This document shows, in pieces, positions 37,101-50,735 of a stretch of 64,000 bases of DNA. The translations under genes and the position numbers were made by a program. Position 1 is the first letter of the stretch. The number at the start of each line of letters is the position of its first letter. The notes under the pieces are model-generated. The model was not told where the DNA came from. It saw only the letters and a program-made list of their open reading frames with translations, and ran no database searches. The stretch is from Fratercula arctica (Eukaryota > Chordata > Aves > Charadriiformes > Alcidae), in assembly GCA_947846985.1 (NCBI GenBank), contig CANTUZ010000003.1, forward strand, positions 57,670,096 through 57,734,095, read 5' to 3'.

Positions 37101-40100
37101 CTGTTGCCTATTAGAGTGGAGGAATAAAGGGGGAGAAGCCTGAATGAAATTGTCTAGAGAACAGCTACTGCAGAGTGTATTTATCGAGACTTAAGGGATA
37201 ATAGCAAAACACACATTTCTGCTATTGTGAGAAAGCTAGAGCAGACTTAGAGGAAAAAGCTTCCAAATGATATATCTGCAAATTTGTTGTTGCAGTAAAG
37301 GAGCTTGTGTCAGCAGTAGGCTTTGTGTGTCTGTGAAGACTAATCCTTTATTTTGTCTTTAATGAGTAATTTTGTAAATGTTCACATCGGACTGTGTTGA
37401 TAGAATGAAGAGCAGAAAACATAAATTAATTTAATTTTTTTTTATTGGCATGAGTATGAAAGTCATTTCAGATAGGCACTGGTGATTTTGCTATTGCTTT
37501 ATTTTGTTTTAATAAGGTCCTTTTTTGCCCGGTGTTAGGTGTGCTTATTTGAGGTGTGAGGTCAAATGGTGTACCCAAGGTTGCCATGCTTTTGAAACAC
37601 CGATTTCTACTATTTTTCTCTTGCTGAAACCTACAGGTAAAGTTTTGTGACTGCTTGAGCTGTTGTAAGCCAGGGCGGCTGCAGTCCTGCCACGTGCTCC
37701 GCAGTGTGCCAACTGTGCCATCCCATCTCCTCCACTGCCACTCCTGGGACTGGCCAGTGGATTTGACGTGGGGAGCTGAACCAGCTGAGAAGTAACCATT
37801 CTTTATTTCTGTGTTAGTTTTTGACTGAATCACTGTGTAATTGTGTGGGCATCAGTGGTACCTCAGAAGAGGAGATGGGAATCAGTAGCCGTGATGGGAA
37901 AGGGGACAGTGAGGACTGTAGCAGCTTTGATTTTAGCCACATCCTAAAAGACTGTATGATCTTGCTGGAAGGGTTTAAGACTCTCATCTTGTCACCTGAG
38001 ACATGGTGGCATAGCAGATCCCAGTGTTCATAGCTGGGCCCTGCAGCGGTCACAGAGCCCCACACAGACAGAAGACAGTTCACTGCTTTTTGTAAGGTAA
38101 GTTTTCTGCCAGTTTACATCCCTGAGCTGTTTAACACAGTCAGTGAGTGCAAGCCCAGAGACATGAGCATGCATGGCTGGAGGCTGCAGGGAAGGTGGGC
38201 TTGTGGCAGTCCTCAGCTTGCGTGGGTCTGAACCATAGGGAAATAATGGCCTGAGTCTTACAACTTGTCTGGGGTTCATCTTGTGCTTACTGGAGGTCAT
38301 GCAGTGTCGGAGGGGGAAGCTTGTATCTGGAGTTGAAGGTATCAGTGCTTTACTAGGTCACTGAGAATTCTGAGTTCATGGATTAATTCTACAACATCAT
38401 TTACTCACTGGGTCTTTTCATGGTGGCAGGGCAATTTACGTGCAAAAAAAAAATAGTAGCCAGCAATGGAGGTAGAATGCCACTTGTATCTTGTGCAGTG
38501 TCGTGGCCTCAGAAGTTTGTGGTGCTATAATGTCTGTAGTTGTAAGAGCTTCAGTGTCAGGTAGGTCTCAAATAATACCTACTGTTGCTTGGACATACAA
38601 ACTTTTTAAGACGCCAGTTCCCTTGTTTCATTGTACTTGGTACTGTGGAAAACAGTACATCAGCAATCCCTTCCTGATTTTATTAACTGCTTCACAGTTC
38701 TGTTTTACCTCATTTTAATGAGCTTCTAAACGATGTTTCGAGTGCTGGACAGTCATTCCTCTGATCAACACACCTTTTTCCTTGTAGGAGGAGGGTGCTA
38801 AATTAGATTTTGGAGAACCTGTGTTGAGAACTAGTAGTGAACTAAATGCAAGACTAGATATACCTGGCTCATGGACCAACATCGTTTCAAATGCATTTTG
38901 AGAGGCACAGGCTGTGATGAAAATACATGGGATGGTTCGGGGAGTCCACATTCTCTGTCTCGCTTCTAGAATACAAAGTAGCTTGGAAAGTCATCTCCAG
39001 CAATAGCGCTCCCTGAAAAAATGCCTTTAATGGCTGAAGTCTTAATAGACCAGGAAAACAGTTTTTAGCATAATTTGAGAAACTGTGGTTGAGAGTTAGT
39101 GGGAGATACCTCTTCTTTTCTCAGAGCTTAAACTACTGGGATGAGGGACTCTGGTGACATTTATACAGAGCTTAGTCCAGTAAGCCCTAATCATGATTGG
39201 GGTTGTGGGCACTATCATAATGTAAATAATAATTACCACTGTAGCCCCTCTAGCAGGAAAAAATCAGCACTAAAGGAGAGGTAGTGCAGCAACCTCTTTC
39301 TTTGTAAGTGTTGTTGGATTCCTTGCAAGTAAGGAAATCAGAATACTTGATCTAAATTTTCAGTGTTATTTTAAAAATCCAGAATAATAATTCTGATTTG
39401 AGAGAGGAGGAGGGGGAAAAATAATCTGTAAATGGATTCTTGGTAATTCTTGGGGAGGCAAATGCTATTGCCAGGTGATAGATGCATGTACAGTACATGG
39501 TAGCAATTTTGTCCTGTAGTTATTCACTTCTATTCATGTCTCCATCTGAAAATAACTGTTTGGGAGTATGTTAAACCATGAACAAGAAGGAAACGTGAGT
39601 ACATAATACTTGTGAATTAAATTTTCCAATGCTTTTACATCAAGTAGGATAAGACTGGTGAGCCTCTTTCCCACTTTCTTTTCTTTTTTCTGCAATGTTG
39701 TAAAATACTGAATGATCTTGTTTTCCTTTGTTTGGGTCAAGAAATTTTAGCTGAAAATTGTTACTCTGTGAAGGAAGATTATTGACTCAACAAGCCTTCA
39801 ATTTTCAGTGAATAACACTCCCACCCTCTAGCTTCAGGAACATGTGGTGCATGCATTCTATTTTAAAGTAGAGACTGTAATTTAAAACTGAGGCAGTTTG
39901 ATGCCCCACTGAACTTTGTTTAAGCCTGGAATAAAAGGAAAAAAGCTTCAAGGTGCAAAGAAGTGACTAAGCTTTCTCAAAGGCTTTTCTTAGCCATTAT
40001 GCACAGAGTTGGAAAAAGTTGCTGTTTTTTCCAAGTCATTTTAATTCTAGATCAAGTGCAGTTGCTAGTTTGGTTTTTTTCTTCTTTTTGCCATTCCATG

Positions 40101-40658
40101 TAATAAACCTGTAGCTAGAACAAGTTTCATACAGCACACATGTATAGAGATATCAAGTATATGTATTTGCGTGTTTCTGAGGTGCAGAACATGCTCTGTT
40201 GTTGGTCCTGCTGCACACACAGATTCTGTACGTGTCCCCGTGTCGGTCAGAATAGTGGGTCAAGTCCAGTGCGAGCCACAGCAGCGCCGCTACATCGGTG
40301 ATGTTTTCAGGGGGGATGAACTCACACTTTGTTGTGTGTCTGGGCCCAGTCAGTGGTCACCCATGTTTTACATTTGACTTCAGTGGAGCCAGGATTTCAT
40401 GTAGGTGATCAAACTGATTCGTTGTCCTAGAGTCAGCTTGTATGTTCAGTTTAAGTCCTGTTTTGGGCGAAAAGTGCTATTAAAGTAGTGCAGAGCAGCC
40501 CTGGGTGTATGTTGTCCATGTTGGGTTAAACTGAAACATTGAAACCAAAATTGTTGATTACTGAATTAAGTATTCTTGCTACTAAAATTTGTAGTGTGAA
40601 GAGAAGATCCTGTTATTCATTTGTGTTCTGTGCTTTACAGGATTACTTGGTTTTGCTA

Positions 40659-40734
40659 GATAGGTCAATCATATTTACTTAAAAAACAGTGTTAGGGATA
40701 GGTCAATCATATTTACTTAAAAAACAGTGTTAGG
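40659..40734 (+). repeat. Perfect 38-bp tandem duplication (two copies)
   Basis: The unit starting GATAGGTCAATCATATTTAC and ending CAGTGTTAGG occurs at 40659-40696 and again, with no difference, at 40697-40734. The identity implies a recent duplication or an assembly artefact. There is no further copy and no coding content. Confidence 0.95.
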
Positions 40735-41492
40735 TTGTTATTGAAGTATAAAAACTAATTTAACTAAGTACTGTAAAAAAGATACTTGGCTATTCCATTG
40801 CCTTTTCCGTTTTCAAAATACTTTACCTTTACAGTGTTTACAATATCCCTGTAATAACAAAATTACTAATTTAGCATCTGAGAAAATTTACAAATGCAAA
40901 AAGAAATATTTAGTCTGACCTCTACATGAAACTTACGTGGGAAACCTGCTAAGGGATTATAGATCCCAGTAGTGGTTAAGGTTGCAAAAACTTGTATTTA
41001 AATAGGCCAATGCTGTCCTAAGTGGAATATTAAAGTATTAGTACCTTTTTTCCTGCAATGTTTTTTGAAGCCATGAGGAATTGCGTCAACATACTTTATA
41101 CCTCTAAATACCAGGACGGTATTGGTGTCGGTTCAAGAATTCAAGAAACTAGATTCAACTTGGGTAGTTGAAGCTCCCCCTCTCCCAGAGGCTGCTGCCC
41201 CCATAGCTGGCATGACTGAGCTGTCCTTGTGGTAGCCCCTGAACTGCCAAGGCTTGCAGATTGAAATGAGAGGCAAGCTGAAAGCCGCCAAGGTTACATT
41301 AATATGCAAGGCCGTAAACTGTAGGAGCATGAGTGCCTCTGCATGTATGGCTCAGATGCACCTGCTGCAGGGGCAGTAACTGCACTAGCTGTCCTTTTCC
41401 AAGTCAGCACCTTTAGGTTCTGCATCTCTACTCTAAAATGGTAGGGTTTTTTGGATTTGGGAATTATTTTTATTTTTTGAACGTTTTACACA

Positions 41493-41506
41493 ATGCGTAT
41501 ACGCAT
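41493..41506. repeat. Perfect 14-bp palindrome
   Basis: ATGCGTATACGCAT is self-complementary, with two CpGs in a very CpG-poor neighbourhood, and is followed by repeated GCATA words up to 41521. A possible dimeric protein-binding site; identity unknown. Confidence 0.85.
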
Positions 41507-41974
41507 ACATAGTGCATATAAAAGCATGCATGTCCTAGCTACTTGGTTATTTGTAAATTTTGAGTTGATAATATACTATAAATTCCAAAGCTTAATTATT
41601 CACCGGTGCATGTCTTTGTTCATGCCTGTGTGAACACAGGGATTACGACGCAGAAAGTAAGACAAAAGAGCATTACTCACTTGAATACCATTTCACGAAG
41701 TACCTGAGACGCACTAAATGTTTTTTCTTTATTTTCAGCACAAGTATTCCTGTAAGATAGAAATACTTTTTTCCCCGAATAACTCCTTTACTTGTGCTTG
41801 CCAACCGTTGTGAAGTGTGACCTCAGCGTCATAACCTTGACTAAACGCAGTAACTCATTCTGACCAGCAACATCTGAAGCCTAGCAGTAGATGCCTTTTC
41901 TTTTTTTTACACCATCCACTCCTGTTTGCTGGGAATGCGTTGGCTTTTGGTGCTATTGTTGCAGCTTTCATGTT

Positions 41975-41996
41975 AAAAAAAAAAAAAAAAAAAAAA
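41975..41996 (+). repeat. A run, 22 bases
   Basis: A simple A tract in unique intronic sequence; no retroposed body was recognised upstream. Confidence 0.9.
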
Positions 41997-44900
41997 GTTA
42001 CCAGTCTTTGATGTGAAGCTCACTTCTGAGTGCTCCTGGTCAGCCTGTGGTTTCTGTGTAAACAGATGTTTGTGCAGTCACGGTCAATAGTGTTCAGATT
42101 AGGCCAGGTTTCACAGTGCTTTGTCTGATTGTTTATGGTGTATCCGTAATTGCTGGGGATTTTAGGTACCGTCATAGTGCAAAAGGGAAGTGCTTGTAAT
42201 ATACTATTTGTTTTGTAGTACTACATTGGAATCCTGATAAAGTCAGTCCTGTAGCGTGTGTGACTATTCACATGTTTTCCTTTATTTTTTTGAAGTTTGA
42301 AACAGGTTTTTAAATTTCTCTCAAATGTGTTTTCATGAAACCTAATGTTCTGTAATGCTTAAGCCTCTGAAACCTTCCTTCCTTTGCTGGAGCCGTACAT
42401 CTTAGATTCACTGTGAAGCCTTCTCTTGAAGGCAGCGATTCTTTGTGGCTTTTTATAGAATCTGTGCTATATTGTGCTCCATGTAAGAAGTGCTTTTGAA
42501 GTGTGTTACATGTAAATAAGCTTTCACTATCAATTTACCTTTAAAAAAACAAGTATATATACACACACTCTAAATGAGGGGTGTTTCTGCATTTGTCTTG
42601 GGAAGGCACTATACTTTAACTCACTGCATCAGCTTTCCTTAATGTCATGCAGATTATTCTGTGCCATTTCCCACACAATTCCAAACACAGTTCTGCTCCC
42701 ACAGGACTTCTTATAAAGAGGGTCCTCTTTGAATCAGCAATGTAATTTCAGGGAGTGAAGCATCGTAGTGTGTTGAAATCAAGATAGAAAAGCTGATAAC
42801 ATCAGGGAAAGGCTACTTTCAGTTCAGTTTAGGCTTTTGATCTCTTTCCTTCTGTGCACACAATTGCAGATGACCCTTTTAATCATCTCAACCTGTGAAA
42901 TGAGACTTATTGTGTTAAATTAGAATTAGGACCTGAATTTTGAGGCACACTTGAATAATTGCATTAGTATAAGAAAATATGCCGTTCTGGATCATTTATT
43001 TCACATCACAGTTAAGTGGCATGAATTTATAACTGAATATGTGGTGTTGTGTTTGGTTTTGGTTTTTTTTTTTTCCCTTCAAGGCGGAAATTCACTTAAT
43101 AGTTTATCTTCCACCATACTATTGAAGCTATCATTTTGGGAAGTAATATAAAGATAAGCATACATGAGAGTTTGTATTTATATGTTTGCATGTAGTAATA
43201 CATTATGCATCAGTAAGCTTTAGTTTGCTGAATACACAAAGCTTGTCTCATGCTACAGCATAATGTGTACACTTACATGTACATTTATAGTATCATAGAT
43301 GATTAATTTTGCCAATGCATTTTGCACACAAGGTAATGAAAGACATCTAAAACATTAGTATTTTTGTTTCTTAAATTGTGAAGTATACAATGGCCTGTGC
43401 TTGTTTTTGAAAAGTATGGAAATACAGGAACTGGAAGTGATCTGAGGTTTTTAGACTCATTTGTTAAAATCAAAATAACTTAGCGAGATTATATAGGTAG
43501 ATAAGATGGTGTATGGATTAAGTACAGACATTGGCCCTACTGAACTAATACATTGTGGCACAGGATAAAACATAGTGCGATCTGTTATCTTTTGGTTTTA
43601 GACTTTTATAGTGAACTGGAAACCTTACGTGCTTTTTGTATGATACTGTAATGGAAATGGAAGGAAAACTCCAGATTATCTCTTTCCCTTATTTAATTTA
43701 CAGACCATGTCAAGATTTTAATAATAAGGCTTAATGAAAGCTTCATAAAACCCTAATTTTTTCCATCCTGTTTATTGTATCATTAGATGCCTACATGAAT
43801 GTAGGAAAAAAGTAAAGTTGTTCGGTGCAATTTGCAGCACAGTTCTTCACGATTTATTGAAACAAGGCTGTAAAATTTTAGAATCTGTGTTTGTGGTTTT
43901 TTTTTTTTTTAATAAGTAACATCTCATAGTTGTGGCTTCATTTGGATTCTCTTACAGTCCATTTTCTCTCCATCTTCATTCCTTCCCTTTGTTTTGCTTG
44001 TGTCTTTGAAGATTTAGGAGGACTGTATATACACACCACTGGTGTTTTTAAATGACTGCTGATTCTTCCTGCATGGCCCATGAGACATTTTGCCCTGTTG
44101 GAAATCACAGTAACAGCCTTTTTGTTCCCATTCCAAGGTATGACAAAGTACAGGAATTTTTTTGACTCTGGAAGTCTTTGGCTGCTTCTGGCCAGAGGGT
44201 TATTCAGGTGCTTAGACCACAGCTCAGTGTGAGGAGGGCCTACAGAGCTGTCTTTCTCCTCTGCAAAGAAACAGAGGTCAGATATCGGATTGTATGAAAT
44301 GCTGAGAAATGCACCCATGCACATACTCATATATTCTTAAAAAATTTTAGCTCTTTCATTTTTGCTGGTTAGAACCAGTAATTTCTAGTGCCTGGTTTTT
44401 AGTGCCTGTGTTCACAGTAGTACAGGTCAGATTGAAGTAATTCCTGTAAATTCTGCACCTTATTTTTGCCAGAAAAACAAACTTTCCCCTCCTGAATAAT
44501 AGTTTTGATCACTTGACCTCCATCTGCATGGAGATGTGATCAGAGGGCTATAGTCAGCTAGCCACGCAGGCTAAGAACTATCTTTTGTCACTTACAGCGT
44601 GCAATGAAACTATAGATCTGAAGAGTTAATTAAAGGACCTATAGACTGACACGTTTTTTTCCCCACCACCCACATCCATGAGAAATGTAACTTGGAATCA
44701 AAACATGTGATCAACTATTCAAAGGGTTTAAAAAAAAAAAAGTTTATTTAGAAGAAAAACCAAACAACAAAATACCAACCTTCTTCTTTAGTCCATAACT
44801 TAAAATTATTACTTTTCCAAGAGTCTGACATTCTGTATACGCTTCTATGTATATTTGAATTTCTCAAACTGCTGCTTCCAGTGTGCTTAGTTTAGATGAC

Positions 44901-46120
44901 ATGGGCTCCGTTTTGTCAAAAGCTGAATTTTATATCCCACAGAACTCATACATTCATGATTCAACAAGTGCAGATTGGACAGCTAATGTTCCTCCAAGTT
45001 CAGTCTGGGGTTAGTGGTTCAGGGTCATTCAGAGGATCCAGCTTGTGCTTCTGAGCAGCATGTACCTTCCAGTCTTATCAGGGCGAGTGACAAAATCTAA
45101 CAGCAAGCGCTGGCCTGTGTTGTGCCTTGGACTGGGAGAAGAGGATTGAGGGACGCGGTGTGGTGGGGTGTGCTGCTGCTCGCCCAGCCAGCGAAAGGGC
45201 TGGCATCTAATCTTAGACTGAGGCGTGAGCAGGGGTGGCGTGTTCCTGTTTGCTGGCTGGCTAGCGTGCTTTGTACTGCTGTGTTCTGGGGCTGAGGTAT
45301 CTCTGAACACTGGTGGGCTCTGTGAGGTGTGAAGGTGCCATTCTGGTAAAGATAGGAAAGCTCGTGGTACTTCATGACCTGACGAGAGGGAAGCAAAGTG
45401 TCTCAATCTCTGCAGAACAGGGTTGGTTTTCCTTCAGACTATGTAATAACCAAGTTATGGATGTAATGCCATTTAGATCATATAGATCTCTCTGTGTATA
45501 TTAACATTTAAAAAAAAATACTTCAGGATGTTGGGTTGTTCAAGGATCTGTCTTTCCTGCAGCTCCTCTGTCTCCTCTCTGAGGGGTTCACAGGGTAACC
45601 CAACTTTAGTAAACTGAAAGGAGGGAGTGTATTCCTTTTATCTTGGTTTCGGCACATGGCTGTGATGCTGTGGGGATCATGGCACCTAGGAGTAGAACTG
45701 CACTCCCTCCCGAAGACTTCGGTGAAGCGGATTTAAAAAACAAAATGCATCCGAGCTTGAATTCGTGGTTTCCTGGGCTCTGCACTACTGCTAGACTACA
45801 AGGCCCGCTCTATGGATTGATTTCTGACTGGATATTTTGTCACGCTTGGTAAGGGCGTATTGATGAGACAACAGCGTATGAGCTAACTTAATGTGTGGTT
45901 TTTTCTGTAGTGCTCTTTATTGCCAGTATCCACATAGTGGCAAAACTTGAAAGTGAGCTTTCTCCTTCCCTGTGAGGGTTCCTCTTCTGAGCCAATCTCG
46001 CAAGTACCCCTACTCTTTTCACGTAGGATGAAAAAGTGATGATGACTTTTTTTTTTCTTGTTGTTGTTGTTGGAATGACACTATAAAATCAAAAATACAA
46101 AACTAATTGTTGATTTAGCA

Positions 46121-46600
46121 AGGTCGGGTGGTTCTCCCTCCTCCTGTCGAGGCGAAGGGCCTCGGCCTCCCCGGCCGCCTGCTCCCCGGCCGGCAGAGGC
46201 ACCTCTGCGGGGGAGGGGTGGTGTAGCCCGGCCCTGGCAGCGATCATCCCGGCTCGGCGGAGGGGAAGGTCGGCGGGCACGAAGCGAGGGCGGGCGGGAT
46301 CTGCACCTTCCCTCAGGCCGGGGGGCTCTCCCCCGGGGGCCCGGGTGGGCGGCGGTTGAGGCCGCCTCGAAACCGTCCTGGGCATTTTTATAATTGATCA
46401 TCAGCTGACACCGCCCGGGCAGAAAGCTCTCACCGCTCCCTCTGGCTGCTGGAAGTCTGAAATTACATCTTTGTCTTTGAAGTCGGGCGCACTGTTAGCG
46501 TCGCCATGGCGACGGGGCGGGTAATGGCCTCCGCCGAGCAGAGGCTGGTATTTAGCGCCGAGCGCGGCCCTGCACAAGGCCTCGCTCTCCGGAGCGGTTA
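46121..46600. promoter_or_regulatory. Intronic CpG island; possible alternative promoter or enhancer
   Basis: I count by eye about 47 CpG dinucleotides in this 480 bp, while flanking 480-bp stretches contain only a few. G+C is very high, particularly at 46141-46380. Several GC-box-like GGGCGG/GGGCGGG words occur (for example 46289-46297, 46515-46521), and there is a perfect palindrome GTCGCCATGGCGAC at 46500-46513. Long minus-strand frames across it (up to 106 codons) are a by-product of the scarcity of A/T stops, and no recognised protein is encoded. The right part (46440-46830) drops to unique A/T-rich sequence. A CpG island deep inside a very large intron suggests an internal promoter for a shorter ARID1B transcript, an antisense or non-coding RNA, or an orphan enhancer island. 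Transcription cannot be judged from sequence alone. Confidence 0.6.
46499..46514. promoter_or_regulatory. Perfect 16-bp palindrome resembling an RFX X-box
   Basis: CGTCGCCATGGCGACG is its own reverse complement. It has the layout of the RFX-family X-box (GTTGCCATGGCAAC), with the outer T/A replaced by C/G, giving two half-sites around CCATGG. It sits inside the CpG-rich segment. RFX binding is an inference from motif shape. The site also holds a Kozak-like GCCATGG, but no meaningful ORF follows. Confidence 0.4.
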
Positions 46601-49600
46601 CTGAACTGTCCCCTGTTAGAAAATGTTTTAAAATTGCGTTTTTACATGGCCCTACCAGATTAATAGTCATGGTTTATTTCGTTTTAACTGCAAGGATAAA
46701 AGCGTTATTCCATTAAATGGGTAGCTTTTTTTCCCCCCTCCTTTGGTTTATGCATTATTAACACAAGCTTTCCTGTTTTGCTTGTAACATTTTATAGGCT
46801 CTTTCAAACATGTAGTCAGATTTGCTCTGTTGCTCTTTTATTTTTCAGGACTTAACCCTTTCGTGTCTTCAAAAACTTGGAGAGAAGCCTCAAGCAGTTC
46901 TGGCTGCTCCCATTTAATGTGTTTAAAAACAGAAAAAGGCTTTCCTTTTCTTTCTATTTTTTTTACCATTTTTTAAAGAATTCTGCTTTTTTTTGAAGCA
47001 TTCTACAAAAGCTATGCAGATGGGTCTGTTCTTGTCATTTAATTGAAGCAGATGCTGAAGTCAGCACACATGAACCTCGATCGGGTTGTGAAGGGTTGGA
47101 CTGAGGAAGTATTTCGGTCTTGCGTTTTTCATTTGTGTGCCCATCTTCTCTTCTGCCCTTACTGTTGTCACCCCACTGTCTATACATGTAGCGTTTTGTT
47201 GGCAGCCTTCAAAACAGACTCACCCCGTGGTTGAAGGACCAGGGAACAAAATAGCCAGAATGATCCTGGGGACGTGCGGTATTTACTCCCACCACCTTCC
47301 TCTTTAACACGAAGCTGGTGAAATACATCTAGACAAGTAGAAGTATTGTTATAAACACAAGCTTGCAGGCTTTGTTTCACTTTTCCAGTGCTCTAAAATA
47401 TAGCTTTCATTTTAGTATCTAGTAGGAGGCATATATCCAAGTGCAGTCAAGTGCTGTGGATACAGGGATTCAGTCATCCCTGACGACACAAATGGTGTCT
47501 CTATTAAAAACTTGGAGGGTAACAAGCAAACCTGGAATTCATATTCCCCCAAACCTCCCCCCCTTCCTTTTTTTTTTTTTTTTTAAACTGAATTTGTTGT
47601 TACAGGGTGCTTACTGGCACCTCGCTTTTTCCATCTGCATCTATCACAGATCCTGTCCTCGTAAACGCTTCCAAGGACATCTCAGGAAAAGGCAAATGTT
47701 CCTCAATTTTTGTCCTTTTTTTTACTGATACCATATAGCGATGTTGCTTTGAATGGTACCTCTTGTGGGATGGACTTCTACCTTCTGGAGAGTGGACTAA
47801 AACTTTGAGATTTATTTCACCTATCCAGCTGGACTGCAGACTGCGCTGAGGTCTCTGAGTGGGGAGGCTGTGTGTGCAGGGCTCCTGCTCTCCCCCTCAT
47901 GCATCCATCTTCAGCGCTCCGTGTCTCAAAGCTCTGCATACGTTCCTGCATGCAACTATTCACCCGTGTGACTCCCACAGACACCTTCAGTAAATGGCGC
48001 TGTTTCTAAAACGCGAGTGAAATACATTTCCTACCTCAGGGAGGCCCTGGAGTAGATGAAAGATGGATAGTCAACCCAACTTCCCGGCCACCTGAGGCCA
48101 GCACAGCGCCCATCTCTACTCTTGGCCAACAGCAGTTGTGGGCTGTGTTGCAGCCTAGCCTGGAGTTAGTATGTTGTACTGTTGGTGAATGTGGCAATAA
48201 CATACATTTTTTTAAAGTTTTTCTCTTATATACATGGTTTTTGAAATTCTGTTTAAATACTAAAAAAAAAAAAAGACAGTTCTGGCAAATCTGCTCCAGG
48301 TGTGGAAACAGTATTGTACAGCTGCATATATTAAATAAGCTGGACTAGAGGTTTACTCTCATCTCCTGGTTTTGTGGGTATGAATTTTCATCCTTTGAGT
48401 TGCAGTTTCCTTAAATCTGCAAATTCTGGGAAAATTAGACAAACCAGTTTACATTCCATTAATAAGAAATTACTAATTGCTTATAAAACAGGCGTATGTT
48501 TATCTGCACAGGGCTTTTAAAAGTTGCTGCTTAATCTTTTTTCTTTTTTAATCACTAAATAAACATGTCTCGGCAGTCGCTGCATGTGAAACCAAAACCT
48601 GGATGTGGACAAAAAGCAAACACACTACACTAATTTTCATTAACATATCCTATCTCCTAGAACATTTATTTTTTCATCTCCTTGTAAATTGATTTTTCAC
48701 GTGCTTGTGACTGATATTTGAACTGTGTGTTTGTACTAACTGACTTATGTAAAAGCCAGGTCCTGGATCTCCCAACATGAATATATTATGGAGGTGACCT
48801 AGTGGGTCCATAGTTAAGGTTGCACAGAGTTTTCACTTAAAACGATGTTTAAATCCCTTAATTAAACATTAAAACTCGCATGAATTCTCAAACATGGACT
48901 GTTTCAATAAAGAGGATAAACTTTAATTATTTAGGTACTCAATGTTCTTCTTAGCGCTGTATTTGCAGAATTCAGAACAACTTAAAATTATTCCTTCCTC
49001 AGGTTTTTCCGGAGTTCCTAGTATTTTCACTTTCTCTGTTCTTCTAAAAATCTTCTGGCTAAGCCTTTCATTGCTGTAAGTTGTCATATATCTGTTGACT
49101 TCATAAAACTGTGACAATTTACATAAAATAATTTAACTAAAACCAGTTCAGCTTCAATTATAGTAATGCGTGATACGGAAGGACATACAGAAGACGTGAG
49201 ATGAGAAAGCACTGTGTATTATATTTGATTTTGCCATGATAGTCAAACAGTATATTGGTTATTTGTAGCTGATCCCAGTCTTTGACACCAGTGGTTTGGA
49301 ATGAGAAGAAAAGACTAGAGAGTCTATTTAAAAGAGAAATACCACATGGAGGCAAAATCTAGACTCACACTTAAACACCAGTACACCTCTCTTCTTTACA
49401 GGTTGTTATTTCTGAATCAGTGAATGAACAACAGTTACAGTGGTCCCAAATGGGTATAAACATCCCTCTACTTTTCCCCATCTCCGTATTCTGGTTCAAA
49501 CTTTATTGAAATCAGTCTTTTCAGTGATTTCAGTGAACTTTGGATTAGGCTGATTAATTTTTATCCTCGTTTTACACAGTTGTCACCCTGTTCCTCCATA

Positions 49601-50706
49601 TTAATGTCAGTTTTGAGCCTTTTTCTTTGGTCAGGGCCTGTAAACCTGTTGTATAAAGCTGTGTACGCTGTACCTGTAGCAACCAGAAAATACAACCCTC
49701 CTTGGTAGCTTTTGCAGCCTTCTGCTGAGCTACAATCACATTCTCAGCATAGGTGGAAGCCTTGCTGAAAAGTATATATTTGCAAGCCATACACAAATGA
49801 AGAAAAATTCTGTTAGAAACCAGTATTACATGTATAAGTAGTATCTGTATTCAGACTCCTTATCCTCCAGCTATTCCTCTAACTAGCTGGAAATAGAGAC
49901 AAAATGGAGGAAAAAAAATCCCTACTCCTCATTAGCTTCTGGTCTACGGAAAGTTTTTTGTTTAAGTCTTTTAGGTCAGGATCTGTATTTTCCTGTCATT
50001 TTCAGCTGACTGCCATTGTGGTCATGTATGCTTATTAGTTCAGGTCTCCTGTCCATTAAAGCACTGCAGCTAGTACTTTTTAATTATTTTTGAAAAAAAA
50101 TCTTGTCCTGTTATCAGCAGCATCTGAGTTCTGCAAAAGTACTTATTACTTATATAAGAATGCATTGTTTCAGAGTATGCTGATTCTTGACTTTTGGAAA
50201 ACACAAGTACTATATCCTGAGATTGCATACTAATACTGTAAAAATTTAAAATTACTTATTAATTTGAAGAATTGCTTATTGCTTTAGGCATTGGATGAAG
50301 AGCAAAATTCACAGGAAGTTCTTGTTGTCTCCAATATATGAGTAGGTTCTCAAGCTCTTCCAGAATAGGGATTGAAATATTGGAAGTGAAAAGACTTATT
50401 GCACTTGCCTACTGCAAGCTCTGTGTGGAAAGGTATGGGAACGGAAGCTACTGGGCCTGAAACAGTCTTTTATTGGTGATGTTCTTGCGTTTTACTGACT
50501 CTACTGTGTGTGTACTTGAGCAGTCTGAAACACAGTGTAGTGGGGTAGTGGGGAGCAGCTAGTAGTGAAATAATGAGGAGAGTCTAATTTGTATGGGCTG
50601 GAATCTTTGGCAATAGTACCATATTAGTGGTATTTTTACAAATTTTGGGCTTGTGAGCCTGTACAAATTCTCTTCTTTTTTTTTTTTTTTATGGGGGGGA
50701 TGATGT

Positions 50707-50735
50707 TTTAAAAAATATACATTTAAAAAATATAC
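50707..50735 (+). repeat. A/T-rich 15-bp-period repeat
   Basis: TTTAAAAAATATAC occurs twice at 15-bp spacing and is followed by the palindrome GTATATAC (50737-50744). A short, low-complexity duplication. Confidence 0.85.

Noticed and set aside
46081..46401. 106- and 98-codon Arg/Pro-rich minus-strand frames
   Set aside because: By-products of the CpG island: two overlapping frames are open at once, as expected from base composition rather than coding.
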